A stretch of DNA of 64,000 nucleotides from the NCBI GenBank assembly GCA_964518955.1, contig CAZFHS010000007.1, forward strand, positions 1-64,000, read 5' to 3'. Made by a program: the position numbers and the translations under genes. The number at the start of each line of letters is the position of its first letter. The first letter of the stretch is position 1. The stretch comes from JBDGYW01 sp964518955. Lineage in GTDB: Bacteria; Gemmatimonadota; Gemmatimonadetes; Gemmatimonadales; GWC2-71-9. Below the pieces are notes generated by a model that was not told the origin of the DNA, ran no database searches, and saw only the letters and a program-made list of their open reading frames with translations. Of this stretch, positions 53,063 to 62,151 are shown piece by piece.

Positions 53063-54143
53063 CCGGTCCCACGAGAATCTGCATCAGGTCCCGCATGCGA
53101 GAGGTTATCTGTCGGTAGATCCCCTCCAGACGCTCCAGGGCGTTGGGGTCGTGCTCCCCGAACGGGCATGGCCCCAAGTCCCAGTCGAGGAACACTGTCT
53201 TGTAGGGAAGCTCTCCCACCATCTCCCGAGCCTTGTCATCCAGGCCGATGACAACGTGGTAGTGCACTGGCTCAGCCATGAAATCTGGAAGCCCCTTGGG
53301 TGCGAGGCCATCCATTGAGAAACCATGCTCTTGGAAAAAAGGAATCGCCTCGGGGCGCAGGGTGTCGGCCGGATCCCATCCCGCGCTGGTGAATGAGCCG
53401 CATTCAGCGAACGTCTTTCGAGCATATGCCTCGGCTACCAAGGCTCTGCAATCGTTCGAGCGATCGACGAAGATCACACGATAGACCTTTGGCTCCTTGG
53501 GTTCTCCCGTCGCCGCGAAGAGCGTTTCGTGCGCCACGTTCTCAGCCTGATCGGAGACTCGAAGAAGTACATACAGCGTTCTAACGAACCCGAAGAGATC
53601 CCGCACAGGCACTTCATCGCGTTCTCCCGCGGTAACCAGGTTCGCAAATGCATCGTCGTGAATCGCATCCATGCTGTAGGTGAGGCCCAAAGTCTTGAGT
53701 GCGACGTCAGAGTTCTGCTCTTGGAAGCCTGCCAACGCCTCAGACAGGCAGGTTCGGGCCTGTTGCGCCATGCGCTCGATGTCCCGTGCGATGCTCGCCT
53801 CTGGCGGGCCGGAGCACCTCAGGGCATGCCGGCATATGGTGACGGCGTAATCGCCAATTCGTTCGAGCGCAACGTCCAGACGAATGACTGCGGAGGCATA
53901 GCGGAGATGTTGCCCCACGGGTAGGTGCCGAACCACAAAACCGTGACACAGATCGTCGAGCTTTCTGGTCGTCCGATTGATTATACGATCCCGTAGGATG
54001 ACCTCACCGGCCAAAGCATGATCAAAGTCCAGGAGGGCCTTAACAGCTTCACCGACCTGCTCCTGGACCAGATCCGCCACTTCCTTGAGCCCGGAACGGA
54101 TCTCCTCGAGATCCATTTCCAGGCGCTTTTGATAATGGGTCAC
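53052..54143 (-). CDS. phoU: PhoU fused to an inactive LMW-phosphatase/ArsC-like domain
   Basis: A 363-residue cytoplasmic regulator. GTG 54143 is chosen because AAGGA lies eight bases upstream. Two PhoU repeats span about 1-212 (ALERIGDYAVTICRHA and LLRVSDQAENVAHETLF are the metal-cluster helices). The C-terminal part, about 219-363, resembles low-molecular-weight tyrosine phosphatase or arsenate reductase: YRVIFVDRSNDCRALVAEAY aligns with the CX5R loop, but the nucleophilic Cys is Asp227 and only Arg233 and a second Cys232 remain. The acid loop is WDLGPCP. It is probably a phosphate-binding pseudo-enzyme that signals through PhoU. It sits between pstS and pstC. Confidence 0.85.
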   Translation of the reverse strand: MTHYQKRLEMDLEEIRSGLKEVADLVQEQVGEAVKALLDFDHALAGEVILRDRIINRTTRKLDDLCHGFVVRHLPVGQHLRYASAVIRLDVALERIGDYAVTICRHALRCSGPPEASIARDIERMAQQARTCLSEALAGFQEQNSDVALKTLGLTYSMDAIHDDAFANLVTAGERDEVPVRDLFGFVRTLYVLLRVSDQAENVAHETLFAATGEPKEPKVYRVIFVDRSNDCRALVAEAYARKTFAECGSFTSAGWDPADTLRPEAIPFFQEHGFSMDGLAPKGLPDFMAEPVHYHVVIGLDDKAREMVGELPYKTVFLDWDLGPCPFGEHDPNALERLEGIYRQITSRMRDLMQILVGPDAC

Positions 54144-54193
54144 GTTCTGAATCCTTCCTCGAGAGGGCAAAAAGCCCGAGGAGGAAAAATAAT

Positions 54194-55087
54194 CTAATGA
54201 ACCTCGGTGGAGGTGCAGTTGAGATCGCCCCTGATGGGTGCGTATCCGGCTTCCATCAGGATGCACTGACCTTCATCACCAAGGATCCAATCCATGTAAT
54301 CCTTGGTAGGCCCTTCTGGCTCCCCTGTCGTGTACATGAAAAGAGGGCGTGCAATCGAGTATGTCCGGTCCAGCGCCGTCTGTGTGTTGGCTTCAACACA
54401 GGTACCACCCTCTTCAACCGACACGCAGGGCACTTTCACGTGGTCGGTGGCGTATGCCAATCCGCTGTACCCAATCGCGCAGGGCGTGTTCTCCACGAGG
54501 TCCACGACGTCTTTGGAGCCATGCATGTCCCGCGAACCCAGCTTGTATTCCCCATCACCCAGCACCGTTTTCCGGAAGTAGGCATAGGTCCCGGAGTTGT
54601 TCTGGCGGCTTACGCGCACGATCTCGTCTGAGGGGCATCCAGGCACAGTTACACCTAGGTCAGACCACGAATCAAACGCACCGCCCTCGCCATAGATGGC
54701 GGCCAGCATGGGAATGGAAACATCTGAAATCGGGTTGTCGGGGTGCAGGAATACGGCCAATGCGTCATACCCTACCACGTGCTCCTTGGGGGCGACGCCC
54801 TGGGCATCTTGGACAGCTTGGATTTCGCTTTCACGGATTTCCCGTGATGCGTTGGCGATGTCTACCGTTCCGTTGATGAGGGAGCTGAATCCTGTCCCGG
54901 ACCCACCCCCAGATACCGCAACAGTGACACCAGGCGTCTCTTGGCCGTAGACCTCGGCCCAGGCCTGGGCCACGTTGACCAATGTGTCTGATCCCTTGTT
55001 TCGAATCAGGGTGCGCGACTCGCCGGCCTGGCCTCCGCACGCAAGAGAGATGACCACTGCTGCCGCAAGCACCTTTGAGCGCTTCAT
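54194..55087 (-). CDS. pstS: Phosphate-binding lipoprotein PstS
   Basis: A periplasmic phosphate-binding protein of 297 residues anchored as a lipoprotein (leader VLAAAVVISLAC). Phosphate-binding motifs are NKGSDTLV near the N-terminus, SGGGSGTGFSSLINGTVDIA and RQNNSGTYAYFRKTVL. It is the first gene of the operon and delivers phosphate to PstCA. A Pho-box-like repeat lies 130 bp upstream, but on the opposite strand. Confidence 0.9.
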   Translation of the reverse strand: MKRSKVLAAAVVISLACGGQAGESRTLIRNKGSDTLVNVAQAWAEVYGQETPGVTVAVSGGGSGTGFSSLINGTVDIANASREIRESEIQAVQDAQGVAPKEHVVGYDALAVFLHPDNPISDVSIPMLAAIYGEGGAFDSWSDLGVTVPGCPSDEIVRVSRQNNSGTYAYFRKTVLGDGEYKLGSRDMHGSKDVVDLVENTPCAIGYSGLAYATDHVKVPCVSVEEGGTCVEANTQTALDRTYSIARPLFMYTTGEPEGPTKDYMDWILGDEGQCILMEAGYAPIRGDLNCTSTEVH

Positions 55088-55216
55088 TGTATTTCCTCGG
55101 ATGAGAGAGGTTTTGCCAAATTCGTTACAGAATCAACGAGATTGAGGATAAAAACTGGAGTGGCAATTCCTTATTATCAAGGCAAGGCCCGCGATTGTAA
55201 CAGTACCGTGCCCGAA

Positions 55217-55234
55217 CTGTGACACGTTTGTTAC
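55217..55234 (+). promoter_or_regulatory. Pho-box-like direct repeat
   Basis: CTGTGAC-ACGT-TTGTTAC resembles the PhoB box (two CTGTCAT repeats spaced by 4). It lies between the divergent pstS and the acidic-tail gene and reads in the plus direction. Orientation does not favour pstS and the match is partial, so this is tentative. Confidence 0.3.
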
Positions 55235-55284
55235 AAACATGCATTTGGTGTAACTCTGCCCGCCAATTTGTCGTATTGTTCATC

Positions 55285-55815
55285 ATGACTGATACACAAC
55301 GCAAGCGCGACCCGCGCTACACACGCACCGTTGGCGAGAAGCCGGATTTGGGCCGTCGTTATGTGGAGAACGGCAAGGTCAAGATCGAGTGGTATGAGGG
55401 CGATAAGCGTCGTTCTCGCACCATAGGCGACAACGATGCCAAGACTCGCCGCCAGGCCGACGAGGAACTCGAGCGGCTGTTGGGCCTGACAGACTCGGAG
55501 CCTCAAACCGACGATCATGACGCGGACGTCGAAGATGCTGACGAAGAGTTCGACGAAGAGTATTGTGAGGAGCGCATCGAATTGGACATCTCGTGGCTCA
55601 TCGAAGAACTCCGAACCCGAGCTGACGCCCTCATGGATGTCGCCGACGACCTCGCAGAAGCGTTCGAACGAGGCCTGGTGAACGTCTTGGACATCTTCCG
55701 TCAATCTGATGGGGCGGACGAGGAAGAAGAGGATGAAGAAGAAGACGTCGAGGATGCCGACGTCGTAGAGGAAATCGACGACTCCGACGACGAAGAGGAC
55801 GAGGACAAGGACTGA
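55285..55815 (+). CDS. Hypothetical protein with very acidic tail
   Basis: A 176-residue protein that I do not recognise. The N-terminal half is basic (YTRTVGEKPDLGRRYVENGK) with a possible small beta-rich domain; the middle is helical (WLIEELRTRADALMDVADDL). The C-terminal 40 residues are almost all Asp and Glu (EEEEDEEEDVEDADVVEEID). It may be a nucleic-acid mimic, chaperone or calcium-binding factor. It diverges from pstS; no operon partner is close. Confidence 0.6.
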   Translation: MTDTQRKRDPRYTRTVGEKPDLGRRYVENGKVKIEWYEGDKRRSRTIGDNDAKTRRQADEELERLLGLTDSEPQTDDHDADVEDADEEFDEEYCEERIELDISWLIEELRTRADALMDVADDLAEAFERGLVNVLDIFRQSDGADEEEEDEEEDVEDADVVEEIDDSDDEEDEDKD

Positions 55816-55936
55816 CGCTAATCTGGTGTCTTTGTGCTCGCCAGCTATGTCAGTCGTTGCGTCAACCTACCGAGAGATCTCTCGTGCTCTCGGTTCCGTG
55901 GATGGCGCTTAGAAATTGTGAAATGGCGGACTACCT

Positions 55937-55981
55937 TGCCGGTTGCCTGGCTCACGAGAGCCAGGTCACCGGCATCTGTTT
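55937..55981. terminator. Strong hairpin terminator
   Basis: TGCCGGT and CCTGGCTC pair with GAGCCAGG and ACCGGCA around an ACGA loop (15 bp in two blocks with a 2x2 internal bulge), followed by TCTGTTT. It lies 122 bp after the acidic-tail gene. A 14-bp palindrome (CGAGAGATCTCTCG at 55871-55884) precedes it. Confidence 0.7.
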
Positions 55982-56083
55982 GCTAGACCAAAAGGACCTG
56001 CGGTCCCGGATTGACTAACCAGCGGTGAATTTCCTATTCTGTGGACGAAGATTGGCATCCTCGCTCAACAAAGGCAGTGGAAA

Positions 56084-56596
56084 ATGAGTGACCCAACAGT
56101 CACGTCGCCCGCAGTCGCGTTACCGAGACTCCCCTGTTCCGTGAGCCAACGCATGGATCTGCTTTACAAGACCGAATGGTCGGAAGATCTAGATTGGGAG
56201 CACGTTTCGGCCTTGGCAGAGTACGTCGATGCGTACCATGCTCCAAAGGGAGCGGCCGTATTCGAGCAGGGTGGGGAGGGCCACTACCTCTGCCTGTTGG
56301 TGGGGGGTGAGGTCGAGGTGATGATAACGGATTCCACGGGTGTTCAGAAGACACTAGCCCTCATCGAGACCGGCAAACCGTTTGGTGAGATGTCACTCAT
56401 CGATGGAGAGCCACGCTCGGCAACAGCGGTGGCCAAAGTGGACAGCAAAGTTTTGACTCTGACACAAGACGAATTCCGCACGCTTTCCGAGAAGCATCCT
56501 CGTCTAGGTGCCATTTTGCTCACCAAGCTCGCCGAACTCATGAGCCATCGCCTGCGGCAGACGAGCGGCATGCTGGTCGAGTATTTGGAGGCCTGA
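56084..56596 (+). CDS. Cyclic-nucleotide-binding-domain protein
   Basis: A 170-residue protein consisting of a single cNMP-binding domain (about 45-150). The phosphate-binding cassette is visible as FGEMSLIDGEPRSATAVA, with the conserved Arg-Ser-Ala. No DNA-binding or kinase domain is attached, so it is a stand-alone sensor, possibly acting on a neighbour. N-terminal 40 residues are variable. It is monocistronic. Confidence 0.82.
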   Translation: MSDPTVTSPAVALPRLPCSVSQRMDLLYKTEWSEDLDWEHVSALAEYVDAYHAPKGAAVFEQGGEGHYLCLLVGGEVEVMITDSTGVQKTLALIETGKPFGEMSLIDGEPRSATAVAKVDSKVLTLTQDEFRTLSEKHPRLGAILLTKLAELMSHRLRQTSGMLVEYLEA

Positions 56597-56687
56597 AGCG
56601 GCTAGTCGATTGGGAAGGCAGCCTCTCCGATTGTATTCATTTCGTCCACACTGCGTTGGAAAGCTTCCGCCGATCTAGTCTCACCCG

Positions 56688-57872
56688 TCAGAACTTGGCC
56701 GAAAAGAGTGGAACCCTCACTCCAATCCTCGCGGAAGAACCGGCGCTTCGATTCAGACGGGTCAGCGATGTTGGCTGAGGGATTGGGAATCCCAGGTGCC
56801 ATTGTCCTGAGCGAACATTGATAAGGCCGGGTCCCGTGTTTGCGTCCTCGGGTGCCGGTCGGCCCGAGTCGAATTTCTGGGTCATGAAACCACCTGCAAT
56901 GAGACCCAGGGCGCTTGTGATTGTGGGGATCAGCACCGCGGTCTCTTTATCGTCCACGCTCATCAAGAGATCCAGGCCGAGGCCGGCTACCCCGCCCGCC
57001 AGGCCCGCTGCACTGATGATCCGAGCGCGGCCAGCTCCCATCTCCAACGATCGAGTGGCAAGTGCCGATGCCACGAGCCCGATGTTCCCACCCATCAAGG
57101 CCCATGTTAGGCCCGCGTTCTCGTCTTCAACGTTTGCTACCACCGCTCCAGCCAGCCCATACCACACCCCCCACCACGACCCCAGCTCGATCATCGTTGC
57201 GTCACCGTGCGATGGGTTGACCTTCTGAGCGACTACGGCGGCGCTGATCAAACCAGTCAATCCGCCGACGATTGCGGCGCTGAAGGGAGCCTCGTCCGGG
57301 TCGTTCTCCCAGGAGTAACAGCCGTAGACGTCGCAGTACTGCTCGGTCTTCCTGCCGATTCCGAGCACCTCGCGCCACCCTATGCCCTGCCAGGTCCCCC
57401 AGCGAGCGCCGAACCCTGTCAGTGTGGCCTGTCCAGAGCTCATTGGATTCCTTTCCACGAATGCCTTTGCAGAAAAGAAGGCGAGAGGAGCGCCAATCAG
57501 GAGGCCGGCACCGAACGGCTCCGGATCGTTCGCTCCGAACGCGGCAGGCACGGCAACACCGAGCCAGGCTCCGTACAGCGTGCTAAACGCGATCAGAGAC
57601 GCCCGGCCGCTACGTTCGGATTCGCGCGCCTGCGACTCCGATAGCTCTGCTTCCGCTGCAATTGCTGCCGGAGTCCCAGGAAAATGGCGGACGATCAGGT
57701 CCAGGAGTTGGCGGGCGGCTTCGCTTTCGCCTTCCAATTCCAGCCGGCGGGTTGCCTCGTAGAGTACAGCTGCCGAATCGGTTCGGGTCACCTGACTTTG
57801 AAGCGGTGCCGCGGCTAGACATACACCCAGAGCCAGAAAGTAAACGGGAACCAACCACCGACGACGCTTCAT
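56688..57872 (-). CDS. Exported hypothetical protein with repeated hydrophobic segments
   Basis: A 394-residue protein starting at MKRRRWLVPVYF with signal peptide (FLALGVCLAAAPLQSQ). A short helical region (LYEATRRLELEGESEAARQL, TPR-like) precedes many Gly/Ala-rich hydrophobic segments (LIAFSTLYGAWLGVAVPAAF, LASALATRS) that may be membrane helices or a barrel; the final residues are PLFSAKF with terminal Phe. No family is recognised. Function is unknown. Confidence 0.65.
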   Translation of the reverse strand: MKRRRWLVPVYFLALGVCLAAAPLQSQVTRTDSAAVLYEATRRLELEGESEAARQLLDLIVRHFPGTPAAIAAEAELSESQARESERSGRASLIAFSTLYGAWLGVAVPAAFGANDPEPFGAGLLIGAPLAFFSAKAFVERNPMSSGQATLTGFGARWGTWQGIGWREVLGIGRKTEQYCDVYGCYSWENDPDEAPFSAAIVGGLTGLISAAVVAQKVNPSHGDATMIELGSWWGVWYGLAGAVVANVEDENAGLTWALMGGNIGLVASALATRSLEMGAGRARIISAAGLAGGVAGLGLDLLMSVDDKETAVLIPTITSALGLIAGGFMTQKFDSGRPAPEDANTGPGLINVRSGQWHLGFPIPQPTSLTRLNRSAGSSARIGVRVPLFSAKF

Positions 57873-57942
57873 CTGCCCACCTATCGAGAGAGGCTTCAAG
57901 AAACCTTCAACGACAAACTGCGGCGCTCCCGTCAAGTGAGGG

Positions 57943-59310
57943 TCAAGCCACATACACCGTCTTAATGTTGACGAATTCCTTGATCCCGTAGCTCGACAAC
58001 TCGCGCCCATACCCGCTCTCTTTGATACCGCCAAAGGGTAGCCTAGGATCCGATTTCACAAAGGCGTTTACGAAACATGCACCGGCCTCGAGCTCTTCGG
58101 CCGCAATTCTCTCGCCTTTGGCGGTGTCCGAGGTAAATACGGCGGCGCCCAGCCCGAAACATGAATCGTTGGCGATTGCGATCGCATCCGCTTCATCCTT
58201 CGCAACGATGATTGCCGCCACGGGTCCGAATAGCTCCTCGTCGTACGCCGGCATACCTGCTTTCACGTTTGTGAGCACTGTGGGTGGGTAATATGCCCCC
58301 GCACCGTCGGGTACCTCGCCGCCCAACAGGCAGCGGGCTCCGTGGGCGATGCTCCTGGAAACTTGCTCGTGCAGTTCGCCGCGGAGGTCGGCGCGTGCTT
58401 GCGGACCCACCTCGGTGGCTTCGTCCAGCGGATCGCCCACCTTCATCCCACTCATTCGTTCGACAAACAAAGCTTCGAACTCCGCGCGCATCGGTTCCAC
58501 GACCACAAATCTCTTGGCGTTAATGCAGCTTTGGCCCGAGTTGATGAGCCTGCTCGTGACACATGTTGGGACTGCGGCATCCAGATCTGCATCGGCCAAC
58601 ACCACATAAGGATCGCTTCCGCCCAGCTCGAGCACCGTCTTCTTCAGCATCTCTCCAGCCTTGCTTGCTACGGCTTGTCCGGCGGGCGTACTGCCGGTGA
58701 GAGTGACTGCCTTCACGTGCGGATTTTCGATGATGGCGTCCACCTGCTTGCTGCCCACCAAAAGCGTCCGGAACACGTTCGCGGGGAAGCCGGCTCGAGA
58801 GAACACGTCTTCAATCGCTAACGCGCAGCCGGGCACGTTTGAGGCATGCTTCAATACTCCGACGTTGCCAGCCATGAGTGCCGGTGCGGCGAACCGGAAG
58901 ACCTGCCAAAGCGGAAAGTTCCAGGGCATGACGGCCAGCACCACACCGAGTGGTTGGAAGGTGACAAAGCTCCTTGTAGCGTCGGTCTCGACCGGCTCTT
59001 CTTCCAGGAACGACTCGGCGTTGTCGGCGTAGTAGTCGCATACCCATGCACACTTCTCCACTTCGGCCTTGCCCTGAGTGACGGGTTTGCCCATCTCGTT
59101 CGCCATCAGGGAGGCGTATTCGTCTACGCGAGCGCGCAGTACCTGAGCTGCAGCCTTCATCAACTCGGAACGCTCGCTGAAATCCGTACGACGCCAACCG
59201 GCAAACGACTGGTGTGCCGCTGAGACGGCCTGAACGACCTCATCAGGAGTCATCTCGGCGTATTCTCTGATCGTTTGGCCTGTGGCGGGGTTGATTGCGG
59301 CTATTGGCAT
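57943..59310 (-). CDS. gabD: Succinate-semialdehyde-type aldehyde dehydrogenase
   Basis: A 455-residue NAD(P)-dependent aldehyde dehydrogenase. NPATGQTI opens the domain; the catalytic Glu lies in LELGGSDPYVVL and the nucleophile Cys in NSGQSCINAKR; LTGSTPAGQ is the cofactor-binding strand. It is closest in pattern to succinate-semialdehyde dehydrogenase, but related aldehydes are possible. The Psd, kinase and K+ channel neighbours do not define a pathway. It lies 13 bp downstream of the K+ channel gene and the two are probably co-transcribed. Confidence 0.85.
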   Translation of the reverse strand: MPIAAINPATGQTIREYAEMTPDEVVQAVSAAHQSFAGWRRTDFSERSELMKAAAQVLRARVDEYASLMANEMGKPVTQGKAEVEKCAWVCDYYADNAESFLEEEPVETDATRSFVTFQPLGVVLAVMPWNFPLWQVFRFAAPALMAGNVGVLKHASNVPGCALAIEDVFSRAGFPANVFRTLLVGSKQVDAIIENPHVKAVTLTGSTPAGQAVASKAGEMLKKTVLELGGSDPYVVLADADLDAAVPTCVTSRLINSGQSCINAKRFVVVEPMRAEFEALFVERMSGMKVGDPLDEATEVGPQARADLRGELHEQVSRSIAHGARCLLGGEVPDGAGAYYPPTVLTNVKAGMPAYDEELFGPVAAIIVAKDEADAIAIANDSCFGLGAAVFTSDTAKGERIAAEELEAGACFVNAFVKSDPRLPFGGIKESGYGRELSSYGIKEFVNIKTVYVA

Positions 59311-59323
59311 GAGTGAATCTCCA

Positions 59324-60343
59324 TCACGCTGTCGTCAGTCTGCTCAAATCCTTCAGCTGTTCCCGCGTTCCCAGCGCAATCAGCACGTCTCCAGGCTCGA
59401 AACGGAGCTCCGACGGTGGATTGGTGAGGACGGTGCCTCCGTCACAGCGCCGAATGGCCAATATGTTTGCGCCGGTCTTCTGCCTAACCTGACCTTCGGC
59501 GACGGTCTTGCCCTCTAAGTTGCACCTCGCTGCCAGCGTGAACTCTTCCAGCCAGAGCTCGAGATCTCCAGAATGCATTACGACGTCGAGGAAATCTGAC
59601 ACTGACGGGTATAGGAGCTGAGTGGCAATCCGTTTTCCGCCCATCATGTGTGGCGAGATCACGTGTGTAGCGCCGCCGTACCGCAGCTTCGCTTCGGATG
59701 ACGAGTAGTTCGCGCGAGCCACGATTGTCAGGTCCTTGTTCAGCTGTTTGGCAGAAACGGTTATGAACAGATTAGCTGCGTCATCGCCGGTGGCCGCCAC
59801 CAGCCCCGTGGCACGGTCAATTCCGGCCTGCCTCAGTACATCGTCGTCTTCGGCGTTACCGGTAATCATCGCTACGCCATTGTTTTGTGTGTCTTCAACA
59901 TCCGTCTCGATCACGACGCATTGTTTCCCTCTCTGCTGAAGACTCTCCACTACCTGTGCACCGACCTGCCCGTATCCACAGACGATGAAATGGTCGCTGA
60001 ACGAGTCGATTTGTTTTTGCATCTGCCGCCTCCGCAGTGTTCCGTGCAGCTCGCCACTCACGACATGATGGCTGATGGCGCTGAATAGGTAGGCTACAGC
60101 GGCCACCCCGGCCACGATGAGAAGCGTTGTGAAGAAGCGACCCTCGGGTGACAGTGGGCTTACTTCGCTGAATCCGACAGTCGAGAGGGTGATCACCGTC
60201 ATGTACAGAGCGTCGGTGAACCCCCATCCCTCGAGCACCATGTACCCACCCGTACCGAGAACTGTGATTGTCGGGAGCAATATTCCGAATCGAACTAGGC
60301 GCGCACGGATGTCCCAGGATAGACGTGAGCCTTGCATTCGCAT
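59324..60343 (-). CDS. RCK-gated potassium channel
   Basis: A two-span K+ channel subunit of 339 residues. TM1 (ILLPTITVLGTGGYMVLEGW), pore helix and filter (TLSTVGFSE, residues 53-60), TM2 (FFTTLLIVAGVAAVAYLFSA) are followed by a TrkA-N/RCK Rossmann domain (FIVCGYGQVGAQVV) and a TrkA-C domain. The filter reads TVGFSE rather than TVGYGD, so ion selectivity may be altered. It lies 13 bp upstream of the aldehyde dehydrogenase gene. Confidence 0.87.
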   Translation of the reverse strand: MRMQGSRLSWDIRARLVRFGILLPTITVLGTGGYMVLEGWGFTDALYMTVITLSTVGFSEVSPLSPEGRFFTTLLIVAGVAAVAYLFSAISHHVVSGELHGTLRRRQMQKQIDSFSDHFIVCGYGQVGAQVVESLQQRGKQCVVIETDVEDTQNNGVAMITGNAEDDDVLRQAGIDRATGLVAATGDDAANLFITVSAKQLNKDLTIVARANYSSSEAKLRYGGATHVISPHMMGGKRIATQLLYPSVSDFLDVVMHSGDLELWLEEFTLAARCNLEGKTVAEGQVRQKTGANILAIRRCDGGTVLTNPPSELRFEPGDVLIALGTREQLKDLSRLTTA

Positions 60344-60380
60344 CCAAGTCAGGGTCGTTGTGGAAGAAAAGGTACATCGA

Positions 60381-60412
60381 GGGCGGACGGGCGGACAGGC
60401 GGACGGGCGGAC
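60381..60412. repeat. Four tandem GGGCGGAC octamers
   Basis: Four adjacent copies of GGGCGGAC (one with A in the first position). They are in the intergenic region between the Do-like protease (ending 60511) and the K+ channel gene (starting 60343). A complementary-type (C/GAC)-rich block lies at 60480-60527. Confidence 0.75.
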
Positions 60413-60479
60413 AGTGAATCAGGCGCAACCGTATTCATCTGCGGCAACAAAAAACGAGGCGGCATGTTAGTGCCACCCC

Positions 60480-60527
60480 GTCCGACCTACCGACCGTCCG
60501 ACCGACCGACCTACCTCCGCCCCCCCG
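60480..60527. repeat. CCGACC-rich block at the end of the Do-like protease gene
   Basis: Irregular repeats of GTCCGACC, CGACC and CCTACC end in a C run and overlap the last codons of the protease gene. It is partly complementary to the octamers at 60381-60412, so the two may fold into a terminator-like hairpin with an AA-rich loop. Confidence 0.5.
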
Positions 60528-62085
60528 GAGTTCTGATGAACACCGGTCTATCGGTGATGTTTCCATCCATGATCAGTACCGACTGAACAAGCACGACGTC
60601 ACCGTTTTCGATGTCGCGCATGGCTTCTTCGAGATCGTCGACAGAGTTGACTCTCCGCTCGTTCACATGAGTTATGATCTCGAGACGACCTTGTCTGGGC
60701 GACGACGGAGCTAGCTTGCCTTGCGCTGGGCCGTCTTCATCCACCTCTACAACTGCGAGGCCTGACTCGACATTGCGTGGGAGTCCCAACTGCGTTGCAG
60801 AACGTCTGTCGAGTGGTTCGACAGAGACACCCAAACGCTCAACGGACGAGCCATTAAACTCGCTCGTCTCGGGCTCGGCAGCCGCCAACGTACGTACTGG
60901 TTCGGTGTCTGCTTCTGTGAGCCTGACTCGGTGGTTGGATTGATCTCCACCCCTTCGCAGCACCGTCACCTCCACGTACTCTCCTGGACGCTTGAAGCCG
61001 ACTATCTGCTGAAGCTGCGCTACATAGTGAACCACTTGACCGTCTAGCTCTACAATGACGTCATTTGGCCTCAGGCCTGCCTGCTCTGCAGGGCTGTCCT
61101 CACCATTGAATCCGGAGAGCAAAACCCCACGGATCTCGTTCAGTCCCACGTAGTCCGCGATTTCCTGATTTACCTCGCCGATCCTCACGCCTAGCTGGGC
61201 GCGCGTCACTCTTCCTGAAGCGATTAGCTGATCCGCTACATTCCGCGCCAGGTTGATTGGGATCGCAAACCCATATCCGGCGTAGAAACCCGTCTCGCTG
61301 GCAATAGCAGAGTTGATGCCGATGACCTCGCCGCGAATGTTCACCAGCGGGCCGCCTGAGTTGCCCCGGTTGATTGCGGCGTCCGTCTGGATGAAGTCGT
61401 GGATTGACAAACCGTTTGCCGGGTCGCTGAGATCTCGCAATCCCTCCAATCGCCTTCCGCGTCCACTCACTATCCCTGCGGTCACTGTGAATGAGAATGC
61501 GTCACCCAACGGGTTCCCGACCGCGACTACCCATTGTCCCACCGACACTGAGTCGGAATCACCCAGGCTCAGATAGGGGAGATCGGTCTCGTCGACCTTC
61601 AGTACGGCTACGTCGGTCAGTCGATCGCGGCCGACAATGGTAGCTCGTTGGAGGATCCTCTGATCGAACAGCCTCACATCAACCCGGTCGCAGTCCTGCA
61701 CTACGTGATTGTTGGTGAGGATGTAACCGTCGTCGGAGATAATGAAACCGCTGCCGTCACCGCACAAAGTCTGCTGGCGTTGCTGGTTCCTGAACATCCC
61801 AAACGGGTCCCGGCTCTGCTGGGGTTGTTGCCTCGTTTGACCGTCTATGTACACCACCGCTGGCCGCGCCGCCTCAGCGACAGCTGTGAAGGCGGAGCCC
61901 AACTCCTCGAGCGGCTGCGCTGCGGGAATCACCCTCTGCTGTGGAGCCGCGGTACTGAGAAAGGATGTGGGCCTTTGCGCCACCGAAGTTGTAGGGATGT
62001 CGACGATTGACGTGAACCCCACGGCGAGCACCGCCGTAACGACTACCAATCCTCCGAACCTGATCCATGCTCCAGTACGTTTCAT
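60511..62085 (-). CDS. Do-like (DegP/HtrA) periplasmic serine protease
   Basis: A 524-residue HtrA-family protease acting in protein quality control. N-terminal membrane anchor or signal (FGGLVVVTAVLAVGFTSIV). Trypsin-like domain with His in TNNHVV, Asp in DVAVL and Ser in GNSGGPL. Two PDZ domains follow (about 285-370 and 410-510). A Gln/Arg-rich insert (RQQPQQSRDPFGMFRNQQ) lies before the His. ATG 62085 is preferred. It is downstream of dnaK on the same strand, both being stress-related. Confidence 0.88.
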   Translation of the reverse strand: MKRTGAWIRFGGLVVVTAVLAVGFTSIVDIPTTSVAQRPTSFLSTAAPQQRVIPAAQPLEELGSAFTAVAEAARPAVVYIDGQTRQQPQQSRDPFGMFRNQQRQQTLCGDGSGFIISDDGYILTNNHVVQDCDRVDVRLFDQRILQRATIVGRDRLTDVAVLKVDETDLPYLSLGDSDSVSVGQWVVAVGNPLGDAFSFTVTAGIVSGRGRRLEGLRDLSDPANGLSIHDFIQTDAAINRGNSGGPLVNIRGEVIGINSAIASETGFYAGYGFAIPINLARNVADQLIASGRVTRAQLGVRIGEVNQEIADYVGLNEIRGVLLSGFNGEDSPAEQAGLRPNDVIVELDGQVVHYVAQLQQIVGFKRPGEYVEVTVLRRGGDQSNHRVRLTEADTEPVRTLAAAEPETSEFNGSSVERLGVSVEPLDRRSATQLGLPRNVESGLAVVEVDEDGPAQGKLAPSSPRQGRLEIITHVNERRVNSVDDLEEAMRDIENGDVVLVQSVLIMDGNITDRPVFIRTPGGRR

Positions 62086-62151
62086 AGCAATCCACTCATT
62101 AGAAATTTCGTCCAAACAATGACGGGCCTACACGATGCCCACATTGTCTAA

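Noticed and set aside
60360..60530. CRISPR-like repeat array
   Set aside because: Octamers are directly adjacent with no spacers and no cas genes are present.
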